From: Strongylocentrotus purpuratus
Lineage: Eukaryota > Echinodermata > Echinoidea > Camarodonta > Strongylocentrotidae
DNA: 64,000 nucleotides
NCBI RefSeq assembly: GCF_000002235.5
Contig: NW_022145605.1
Coordinates: forward strand, 32,735,774-32,799,773
Direction of reading: 5' to 3'
The notes beneath the pieces were generated by a model. It worked only from the letters and a program-made list of their open reading frames with translations, was not told the origin of the DNA and did no database searches. Positions 1 to 8,851 of the stretch are shown here, piece after piece. Position 1 is the stretch's first letter. Each line of letters begins with the position of its first letter. The position numbers and the translations under genes were made by a program.

Positions 1-516
1 TGCGTCAGCTTAGTGCAGCGCTCCATTGTTTACATTGTCTCTGCTTTTAGCGTGCGAGGCGCACTTCATTTGGCGCGGCATTTAAATTTTTGAGGTTGCT
101 AGGGATGACGTGAGGAGGTTCCAGCTTTAGAGAAGCATGGATAAAAGAGAAATGATTGGCTAAGAGGTCAGAACAAACGATGAATATGCATGAGTAGGAG
201 GTTCCCCAGGGGCCCCGGGAAATTCAAGGCCAGGCGAATGATAAAAATTAAGTAATCCCTTCGTACGTCGGACCTTCAGTTCACGTACGAGGGGAGAGTT
301 ACAAGAGTCATTTAAATACATAAATTATCATTTCATTCATTCATTTCATTTCAAACCTCAGCTATATTCTTATTTGAGTTTTTCTGTACTATCTATTGGT
401 GTATTAAGTTTTTTTAATACTGAGTTAATGAGTTTATAAACTTAGATTATAGCTTTCATTTTTTTTTCCATCAGAATTTGCCGTCAAAGTAGGGTCACTT
501 TTTTGTTTACGTACGT
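1..516. other. 5' flank of the RAG1-like remnant, no gene seen
   Basis: No coding region is visible. The first 300 bases are richer in CpG than most of the window. They contain a reverse CCAAT motif (ATTGGCT near 155) and a CRE-like TGACGTGA near 108, which would fit a promoter region for the RAG1-like sequence that follows. From 300 on the DNA is AT-rich. The promoter idea is inference only. Confidence 0.3.
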
Positions 517-595
517 GTGCGTGTGGGGAAGATGAGTGGGTTGGACGCCCATAAGCTTGCTCTCAGCAAATTGTGTAGGTTTTGTGGGGGTAGGC

Positions 596-706
596 CAGGG
601 GCGTACGCAGGATTTTTTCAAGGGGGGGGGGGGGGGGGGGTTTTAAAATATTTTGCTCCCGAAAATTTGAAAATCGCGCCGGCCGAAAAGTCGCTCAGTG
701 GGGGAT

Positions 707-742
<36 letters not shown>

Positions 743-1143
743 AAGCGGACATTTTTTTTTTTTTTGGTCTCGAATTTTCAAAATTTGACATTTTTTTTGT
801 TGGGGGGGGGGGGGGTAAGGTCACCTTATTTAGGTTAGGGGGGTTTTAGGTTTTTTAAGGGGGGGTTTACATACATAAAAATACCAAAGGGGGGGGGGGT
901 TTGAACCCCCAAACCCCCCCCCCCCTGCGTACGCCCTGGGGTAGGCTAATCAGCGGACACTTTTTTTTTTTTTTGGTCTCGAATTTTCAAAATTTGACAT
1001 TTTTCTTCGTTGGGGGGGGGGGGTAAGGTCACCTTATTTAGGTTAGGGGGGTTTTAGGTTTTTTAGGGGGGTTAACATACATAAAAATACCAAGGGGGGG
1101 TTTGAACCCCCAAACCCCCCCCCCCCCCCTGCGTACGCCCCTG
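596..1143. mobile_element. hAT-like MITE with 8-bp target duplication and a tandem-duplicated right half
   Basis: The ends are terminal inverted repeats: CAGGGGCGTACGCAGG on the left and CCTGCGTACGCCC(C)TG on the right. The target duplication GGGTAGGC flanks the element at 588-595 and again at both 939-946 and 1144-1151. A right end is therefore present twice: about 208 bp, including the terminal repeat, the target duplication and TAATCAGC of host flank, was duplicated in tandem. The interior is mostly G-runs, C-runs and T-runs with no coding capacity. An 8-bp duplication fits hAT transposition. It sits inside the RAG1-like exon. Confidence 0.75.
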
Positions 1144-1160
1144 GGGTAGGCTAATCAGCT
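745..1160. repeat. Tandem duplication, about 208-bp unit, two copies
   Basis: The block starting GCGGACA at 745 and the block starting GCGGACAC at 953 run parallel through the same T-run, GGTCTCGAATTTTC, G-run, AAGGTCACC and CATACATAAAAATACC landmarks to a C-run and GCGTACGCC. The copies differ by a few substitutions and by homopolymer lengths. Confidence 0.85.
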
Positions 1161-2369
1161 CTGGATATTCTTATTTTGTTTGTAATTACCAACATTTGTG
1201 GGACAATTCTGATTTTAATTTTTGTAATGATGATCATGTAATTCACCCCAAATCTTTCTGTCATAAATGCTATTGCAAGCCAAGTAATTCCAATAGGCGC
1301 AACAAAATCAATGACTGGAAACTGAAAAATGATTGGACGAAACACAAACGAACGGAGGAGGCCTGCACTACATGTAACCTAATGATACCAGCTAAGGGTG
1401 GGAGGCCCCCAAAACCAAGTCAACTGGCAGACCCCCAAATCCAGCCATTTCAATGTCAGCCCATTTTTCAGCACTTTTTAACAATTGTCTTGCGTATTCT
1501 ATGTCCAAATTTATCTCGTCAGATCATTTCATGTTGTGTAAACTGTGTAATAATGTGTTGGTTAATCCATGTGTGGGTTCACGTGAGCATGTATTTTGTT
1601 TGAGTTGTGTACATAAGTCCTTTGTCAGTGCAAGTCGTGTCAGTGTTCCATGTTGTACCTGTCAAACACCAATTCACTACACTAATACCACAGTTTCACC
1701 TCGACACAATACACTCCACAAACATCATATGCACAGTCTGCAATACAAACCTACCATACATCAACGCTAAAATACACACTTGTATACATGACAAACATGA
1801 TCACACATACGCAAAAACACACACATGTCACACCAACAAATCTCTCCCGCATCGAAAAAGACTTGTTGGGTACGGCCATTTTTAAAGAGAAGTTAAAAGA
1901 ATCTAACGATGGCACAGCAACTTTTCACACAAAGGGCAAGGTAAACATAAAATAATATATGTATTCATAAAATTAATATGATTCTAATTTTATTATAATG
2001 CATGATTCATACAAGATCTGCGTATTCACTAAATTAATATAAGCCTTCAGTGGAAAATCCCAAAATGAGGTCCTTGGAACTGGACAAAGTTTGCTTGTTT
2101 TACATGTACCAGGTATCTTGTTATATCAGTAGTCAATACAAAACAAAGCAAATTGATTTCATTTTGACCAGAGAAATTAGCTTTTATATCAGGTATTCCT
2201 TACATCAGATCTCTTTATATATAATTATCTACATTACATGTTCGAGGATAAAAATTTTCTGAGCAATTATATTTTTTATAATAAAATGTGTTTCATAACT
2301 AACTTAAAATGGATTTTCACTTTATATTTTATTCATACGATCATGATAGGTTCTCAAGAGAAGTATATA

Positions 2370-2541
2370 CAGTCTACTTCAATTATAACGAGCGCTGATA
2401 CAACAAGATCTCATTAAAACGAGGCAGTTTTCCCAATTCCGAATTCAAACCTGCGCACATGTGTCTATGTGTTCAGAAAAACAAAATTTTGTTTATAAAT
2501 TGGCTTGGTCCTGAAATCCTCCTAATAATTAAAGTGGACTG
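2370..2541. mobile_element. Small mariner/pogo-like MITE, TA-flanked
   Basis: The left end CAGTCTACTTCAATTAT and the right end ATAATTAAAGTGGACTG are imperfect inverted repeats. TA flanks the element on both sides (2368-2369 and 2542-2543), as expected for Tc1/mariner/pogo insertions. It has no coding capacity. Confidence 0.55.
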
Positions 2542-2583
2542 TACTTTTAAAAATGTGTACAATACAATATGTGTATGTTAAAA

Positions 2584-2589
2584 TTTATT
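2584..2589 (-). promoter_or_regulatory. Candidate poly(A) signal for PRIMPOL
   Basis: AATAAA reads on the minus strand about 280 bases past the PRIMPOL stop codon. It is the nearest perfect hexamer I noticed. The DNA is AT-rich, so chance occurrence is likely. Confidence 0.3.
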
Positions 2590-2868
2590 AAGTTGCAACA
2601 CACATCCAAAATATCTCAATCAAGTAATAAATAGATTAAAAATCAAGCCTCCCTTTTGTTATGCATATGCCCTCTCCCCCCCCCCTCCTTTGGCAGCCCA
2701 GAAAAAGAAAAATAAGAAATATATAGCAGGGGTGTTCTTTCCTTATATGCAGGAATGTATTTAAAATATTCTGTAGCAACCACCACCCCCCCCCCCACGC
2801 CTAATTTGGCCACACTGTTACTAAAATATGATATAATTTGACGGACAAGTATTCAACATCCCCCTTTT

Positions 2869-3502
2869 TCAGCCAAAATAAACTAATGGCATATCTGATC
2901 TGTCTTTTTTTAACAAGCCACTAGTAACAGTGCTTATGCACAAAGCCCAAGTTTCTTCAGATGAATGTGCTCCATCAACATTAAGACATCGCTCAGAGAC
3001 GTTGCTGCAGGCTCGTGACTTAACGAGTGGAGGAGCAACATCGGCCCAACTAACCCATGAGGTAAAGTTCCGGAAACTAGCATCAGATCTGGACTCACTA
3101 ATGACTGGCACATCCATTCGGATTCCAGATGGTGAAATGCTGGACTTGAAGGTTGGACTTGGTATCAGCTGGACAAGATTCACTGTCCGGTGTACAGTCT
3201 TGCCGTCATTGCCCGTTTCCGGTGCATCGTATCTCTCACCAAGCTTTATCAGCTCCTCATCAGCATCGTCGTCATGGAAACTGTCAAAGTCAGAGCAAAA
3301 GCTGTTCTGATTCATCTCGTTGGACCTTGCATCTTCTTCCACTCGTAGAGAAACGTTGATCAGTTCATCCTCGTCCCAGTCGGTGAAGGAAGGGAGGTGC
3401 TCCGGAGGAACGGGGTGATCGTCGGATTTGTAGCCTTGCGCTCGACAGGTGGGGTCGTGGCACTTCTGGTAGTAGACCCCTCTCCTCAAGTCCACCAAGA
3501 TC
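2869..3502 (-). CDS. PRIMPOL: PRIMPOL terminal exon: zinc-finger second half and C-terminal tail
   Basis: PrimPol is the primase-polymerase that reprimes stalled replication forks in nucleus and mitochondria. This exon starts after a TTTCAAG acceptor on the minus strand and opens with ILVDLRRGVYYQKCHDPTC. That matches human PrimPol ILVDLKNEVWYQKCHDPVC and includes the last two ligands of its zinc finger. The phase fits the upstream exon (AT|G = Met). The tail then runs to a TGA at 2869-2871. It is about 210 residues in all, longer than the human tail and little like it beyond the finger. It carries acidic patches FTDWDEDELINV and DDDADEELIKLG. Human PrimPol binds RPA through acidic motifs in this region, so these patches are candidates for that role (inference). 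No frame break is seen. Confidence 0.85.
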
Positions 3503-4190
3503 CTTGAAAGAAGAATGACAGGGTAAAAGTGACTAACTGCTAAAAACTTTTTCTGAAAATAGCTTACCTGGAGTACAGGATATGTTTCTTGTTGAAGAAT
3601 ACATTTATCACCACTCCATGTAGAAGTTGTACGGTAATATCGATGAAATGTTGAAAAATAATTATTTGGCACAATGGCTGTTTCCTGCCAATAGCCAGGC
3701 CCAAAATGATGGGTTTCATAGGGGACCATTCTCCTTACACTTTTCTTAATATTTTGAAAGCGCATCTTGAATTATTATAAAAAGGGATTTTTAAATTTTA
3801 TACTATGACATTTCATCCTATTTAACATTTCTCCTCCCCATTTTAACTGACGTTATACATCCCAGCCAAATATTTTATCTTCTCCCTCCCCATCCTCTGC
3901 AAATCATTTAATATGTTTTGTCTCCCTCCCCCCTCCTCCCCTCCTCAATAATCATTATCACCTTCTAAACTTCTCAATATATTTAATGTTTCATCTTTTT
4001 GTTATAGCTTCTGCTCTACAATTGTCTATTTTGAGAAAATTAACCCTGATGATTATTCCCAGTGACTTATGGTAGTTTTGAACTAATAGCTCATGAGCAT
4101 TGATTTTAAAGTCTGATACAAAGAGGGGGAAGAGGAGGGGGTTTATGTCTGAATCAAACAAAGGCAACAGGTGGCAAAAGGCCCGCTTAC
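3503..4190 (-). other. PRIMPOL last intron
   Basis: On the minus strand the donor is CAT|GTAAGC and the acceptor CAAG|G. The 688-bp intron has a pyrimidine-rich segment on the plus strand (CTCCCTCCCC type, 3830-3950) and no other recognisable feature. Confidence 0.8.
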
Positions 4191-4398
4191 ATGATGTTGT
4201 TGCTCATGTGCTGTCTGCCAATATTCTCACACCACCTGTTCTTGACGGCGTCATACACCAGGAGCTGAGCCTCCGAGAAATAAGTCCATCTCCTGATCTC
4301 CCCTGCCACACCCCCTTTTGAGATGCAGTACACCCTGATGTAGGAGTCGATCTCCGGGAAGGGGGATGATTGGTACCCCTCTGTTGTCTCGGCACGCT
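4191..4398 (-). CDS. PRIMPOL: PRIMPOL internal exon: start of the zinc-finger domain
   Basis: The 208-bp exon is bounded by TCCTCAG| and |GTAAGC on the minus strand. It translates to a segment with TTEGYQSSPFPEIDSY, GEIRRWTYF and RWCENIGRQHMSNNIM. Human PrimPol has IEGFQCSPYPEVDHF, GGIRRWNYF and RWCENIGRAHKSNNIM at about residues 380-433. The Cys and His of CENIGRQH are the first two zinc ligands. Upstream exons, which should encode the archaeo-eukaryotic primase catalytic core (roughly residues 1-380), should lie at higher coordinates. None is seen anywhere up to the end of the window. The exon is intact. Confidence 0.88.
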
Positions 4399-4625
4399 CT
4401 GAGGACAATAAATTAATAACAACAATCATGGATTTTGAATACAGGTATTTCCTACTTCAAATCTCCCTAGGCCTCGCACCTTTTTTGAGATGCATTACTC
4501 CCTGATGTAGGAGTCTATCTCCAGAAGGGGGATGACTGGTACCCCTCGGTTGTCTCTGCACGCTCTGAGGACAATGAGTTAACGATAACAATCATGGATT
4601 TTGAGTACTGATATTTCCTACTTCA
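4307..4625 (-). repeat. Partial tandem duplication of the PRIMPOL exon and its 5' intron edge
   Basis: 4310-4450 (first half of the exon on the minus strand, its acceptor and about 50 bp of intron) recurs at 4480-4625. Shared landmarks are TTTTGAGATGCA, CCCTGATGTAGGAGTC, GGTACCCCTC, CACGCTCTGAGGACAAT and CAATCATGGATTTTGA. The second copy lacks the zinc-finger half and a donor. It has a one-base shorter CCAGAAGG stretch that breaks the frame, so it is an exon fossil. Confidence 0.8.
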
Positions 4626-4626
4626 A

Positions 4627-6208
4627 ACCATCCCTGCCCAACCAGGGGTATGGGAGCAAGTTAAGGCTCTCTCGAACAATATCATTAAAAAAACATTTCG
4701 AGAGAGCCCTTAAGGCTAATTCTAATAGGTCTAGTCATACTATTATTAGGCAGTTTATTCCTTTTTATCAATCTAAAATTTCATTATGATTAGATCAATT
4801 AATATAGACCTAATCATCATTCACCAAAAAAAAAAAAAAGAAAGAAAAAGAAGTAAAAAAAAGCACCATTAAATTTGAAGTTCATTTGTTTAAATGTTGA
4901 TGTAGATCCTACTACATAAGATCTAGCACTGTAGTACAGACAATGGTTTTGACAACAATTGAATTTAAACATGGTGATATCAATTCTTTTATATTTTATC
5001 AATACAGTTCTAAAGCATCAAACTATTCACAGATACATTAAGACTAATATTAACAATATAACCGTGACATTTTGCTTTTAAAAAATAATCACATGAATGA
5101 ATTAAAGAGATTTCAACGCGCGAAATTCGTACACTACCTGTACGGACGACTAAAAGTTGTGCGTGGGACTACACGCATGTTATTGATGCAGTGGAGGCCA
5201 AACGGTGCACAAGCCAATTTCGCCCCTACGTACACGGCGGCACATTGAGCACCGCGCCGCTCAAACATGGATTATGCGGCTCTAGACTGTCGCATCACAT
5301 GTTGATTAAAGAAGTTTTTATTGAAAGTACAATATTTTTATCTGATTTTCTTCAGCTACGAGTCCCGTTTTATCAGATACGCAAAATGTCATATTGGTTG
5401 ACTGACAATACAGTCAGCCACACTTCATCAAACTACACCTGACAGAAAAGGCAGAAAAAAAGTAAAAACTTACCTCAAATTCCGCATTTTGGGGGTTGAG
5501 TCACGATGACAGAAAAAATGAAAGTAGAAATGTAAACAAATATTTCGATTTAGCAAATCCTCGTTCACTTAAAGGAATTCACAGCTAAGCTTAAAAAACT
5601 CATTTTTATTTATTTTGACAATCAAACTAAAAACCTTATATTTTAACCGTAATTTTGTAATAATTATGCATTTCTAAGGGTATAGAAAATTACCTAAAGG
5701 AAAAATTAAATTATATTTATGTAAGTAGGTTTTACATTTTTATAAATCTTTGAGGTATGTTTAGTATACTATGCATATTCATATTTTGTTTTGAGTCACT
5801 GATTTTGATTGGCTGACGTCTGAAGTAAGGGGTTTTGGGGAAAAAAATTCATACGTGAATAATTAAAACGGGGTAATTAAATGACGCACACACAAACAAA
5901 AATGGCGCCCGCGCTAATTAAGCGCGTCGCACGTACGTGTGGCAGACATGTGCTTTTCATACGCTGTCATCATAAGCTGCGCACAATCATATTAGCATGC
6001 ATTTAATGCGGCGCTTAAATTGCGCATTACTTTTGATTGACCTTGTGATGTAACAATGCTTATCAGTAAATATTCTGACTTCTGCAAGTTTCAAGAAAAT
6101 GGGCCATATTGCTCTGAATCAAACATTGATAATATTATCTTTCTTGGTGTGAATTAAATGATTTCAGCACACTGACGCATTGTATGTGACATTGTCTCCC
6201 CTATGCAG
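4627..6208. other. Gap between truncated PRIMPOL and truncated SSRP1
   Basis: No exon of either gene is seen here. There is a hairpin at 4660-4708 (GGCTCTCTCGAA pairing with TTCGAGAGAGCC) and AT-rich DNA. Two CpG-rich patches occur, at 5110-5300 and 5890-6030. At 5805-5822 a reverse CCAAT box (ATTGGCT) runs directly into TGACGTC (CRE-like). Promoter-like sequence inside this gap would fit a shared head-to-head promoter, but no first exon can be assigned. Confidence 0.45.
5780..6030. promoter_or_regulatory. Possible bidirectional promoter fragment
   Basis: The CCAAT-reverse plus CRE-like pair at 5805-5822 is followed by a CpG-rich patch containing GGCGCCCGCGC and GCGCGTCGCACG. The window is otherwise CpG-poor and AT-rich. 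The location between two divergently pointing genes supports the idea; no transcription start is demonstrable. Confidence 0.3.
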
Positions 6209-6302
6209 GCATTCCTGGAGAATGTAATGGCTAAGGCAGACATCATCCAAGCCACTGGTGATGCTATCTGCTCATTAGAGGAGATCCATGTCTGACACCA
6301 AG
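6209..6302 (+). CDS. SSRP1: SSRP1 exon (middle domain, [13 protein letters not shown])
   Basis: Preceded by CCCCTATGCAG and followed by GTAATG. It reads [21 protein letters not shown], matching human [21 protein letters not shown], and should end CLTPR across the intron. The exon is 94 bp where 95 are needed: one base is missing around 6288/6289 (ATCCA|TGT, where ATCCAGTGT would give the expected I-Q-C). As written, the frame meets TGA inside the exon. Confidence 0.85.
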
Positions 6303-8757
6303 GTAATGAACTTTGACCTTTTAACAAGGGTACTACCGTAAACAGTGCTAGGTTTCTGATATGCTCCAACTCCCACTTCGATGATAAATTTAAAGAATAT
6401 TGAAAATGTAAACTTTGGGTATCATTTTTTTTAACCAGAAATATTAGAACTTTCAAAAGAGAAATGTGAACCTTAAATGGTTTAATATGGTAGGGTAATT
6501 AAGGTAGTAGTTTTCAAAGGAGGTATACATCCTCTTGGCTCCTTTGTACCAGATGATACAAATCTTAGCATACATGTAGAGCTTGCGATTATAGAAGACT
6601 GCCATTCTTTTCTCTGTATTCTAATATTGAGCTCGGAGCATACAAGGTATTCAAACAAAAATCCTGTATTTTACATACAGCTAATTTCTGTTGCATCTAA
6701 GTATCTAGATTATATTATTTTGACATGCATCATCCCAGTCCATCATTTCAGTTTTAAGAAATAGTACCATCTTTCGAATGTGACATATACAGTGCATCCC
6801 AGAATAAACGAAACCGAGAATTATCGATGTTTTATCATAACTTAGTCACATTTATGATTAATAAATGACACATATTTGGAAAGCTTAGATCCTCCCCTTT
6901 CATTTGATGCAACTCATATCATGCACATTTCACGCATGAGTGATTAAAATCAATTTGAAGAGAGGAAACCGAAAAGTCATTTGGCGGGCGGTATCTGAAT
7001 TTCAAAGAGAAAATCACATTTCTAGAAAGTTGGGTTTCTGCCCTTTCATATAACACCTCAATCAGGAATCATTTATCAATTATAAATGTAATTAAGTTAT
7101 CATAAAAACATAGATAATTCTTGGTTTCGTTTTTTTTTCTGGGACGCACTGTATATATATGTTTTTTCCATCCAATACCATAATCTAGTTTAAGTGATGT
7201 CTTTGTCTTTGCCAATTTGCAGAGGACGGTACGACATCAAGATCTTCCCCACATTCCTGCAGCTCCACGGAAAGACTTTCGATTACAAGATTCCCTTCAC
7301 GACCGTCCTCAGACTCTTCCTACTGCCTCATAAGGATAACAGACAGATGTTCTTTGTGGTGAGTTTGACAGAGAGCTACAGAATAAGCGAGTTTGTAAAT
7401 AGCTTCGGAACGCATGACCCCAGAATATCCATAGATCTTACACGATGGATACGTACCACTTGTAAATTTTAGAATAATCACTGTCGAAGTGATGGAGGCG
7501 TTTCATGACTACCTTTTGTTTGCCTCTTAAGAAGAATACTTTCACCTGTGTATCAGATAAATGTACTGTCGGTGCATAAATGACTACTGATTACATAACT
7601 TTCATGAGCACGATACCAGTATTCGTCTCGATGGTCTTCAATTGGGAACAAATTACCTTTATCTGCCCATGCGCAGATAGTATTTACGAACTGCATTATT
7701 GTTGCATGGAATGAAAGAAAAAAAAGCTATCTTGTTTGATGATTTATTTTGAAAATTTAAAATCTTTACTGTTGCAGATTTTTTTTTCCGCTTTCGGAGA
7801 AACAAAATAATAAATTGTTTACTGTTTCTCCTTAATCAGTATGAAATTAAATTCATAAAATGTAACCTCCCAATGAAAAATTTAACTTTGACTAAGTTAG
7901 AGATGCAGGTAAGTGTAATAGATGAATTGTAAGCACAAATAGACATGGGGGGGGGGGGGGGAATACTCTAATGTCATTTTAAAAAAACAAGTTGTATTAT
8001 CAAGAAGTAGAATCTCACATATACTTCACATTGACACAGAGCTAACCAGTTTGCCAAAAAACATTCATGGACATTAAATAATTATTCACGATGTTGAAAA
8101 CTTCGACCATAGGCATAGGTAATGTCTTTGTTTTCCCTTCATAACATCACTTTTGACAGCAGGGGTCTTAAATGTGCTTGAGATACCAGTAATTCTCTTC
8201 TTAAAGCCTCACTGCACTACTTATAGCTACTTGCGCCCTCTATATAGCAAACAATGCCTAAGTGGTGCCTGTAGATCCCCCATGATCCCCTTTTTCTTAT
8301 GTTAATTGAGAGCTGATTTGATGAGATAACCACCTGTCAGTGACCTTGCAAGGAAGTCGAATCCCCCTGGCCAAACTAGTACAGACAGGCTTTAAATGTT
8401 TGTATAGGATGCGTATTATGGGTTCTCATCATTCTCTTTCTTTTGCTTTTGTAGATGAGTTTAGATCCGCCCATCGTTCAGGGTCAGACCAGATATCATT
8501 TCCTCATCTTGAGTTTCAACAAGGAAGACACACTAGCCCTGGAGCTCAATCTTACAGAGTAAGGAATTCCATTTCTCTCAAGTCTTTTGTGATAGTGATG
8601 ATGATGATGGAGATGATGACAACAATGATGATAGTGATGTTGATTGATCATGATGGTTTTGATGGTAATGATGAGGCTAATGAAGATGAGGATGATGATG
8701 ATGATGGTAGTGATGAGGATGATGATGAAGATGAGGATGATGATGATGGTAATGATG

Positions 8758-8796
<39 letters not shown>

Positions 8797-8812
8797 GTAA
8801 TGATGATGATGT

Positions 8813-8851
<39 letters not shown>

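Larger units (their letters stand above)
517..1950 (+). pseudogene. Decayed RAG1 N-terminal-like (N-RAG) coding sequence, interrupted by a MITE
   Basis: The sequence resembles the N-terminal zinc-binding part of RAG1, the V(D)J recombinase, whose N-terminus also occurs in invertebrate N-RAG transposons. In order there are: a CRFCGG motif at 570-590 (RAG1 has CRICG); after the inserted element, VIHPKSFCHKCY at 1235-1275 (human RAG1 IHPTEFCHNC), a W..H spacing and ACTTCN at 1360-1380; a C3HC4-type RING at 1535-1670 with HVFC..C and C..C, as in the RAG1 RING; a C..C/H..H finger near 1720-1800; and a basic stretch containing LSRIEKDLLG at 1848-1875. The start could be ATG 517 or ATG 532. The parts lie in three different frames with at least two shifts between 1400 and 1850, so it is not a working gene. 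After the MITE the reading frame continues correctly if one target-duplication copy is discounted. No RAG1 catalytic core is present. A GGCAAG/GTAAAC donor-like site lies at about 1938-1943. RAG1-like identity is strong. Whether it came from a host gene or a transposon is open. Confidence 0.75.
1961..2868. other. AT-rich intergenic stretch with a small TIR element
   Basis: No gene is seen. The stretch holds the 172-bp TA-flanked element listed separately, and C-runs at 2678-2690 and 2785-2798. The part nearest 2868 is probably the 3'UTR of PRIMPOL on the minus strand. Confidence 0.4.

Noticed and set aside
5900-6005. Short frame starting ATGGCGCCCGCGC as a possible SSRP1 alternative first exon
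   Set aside because: No similarity to SSRP1 and no donor in the right phase to the 6209 exon that I could support.
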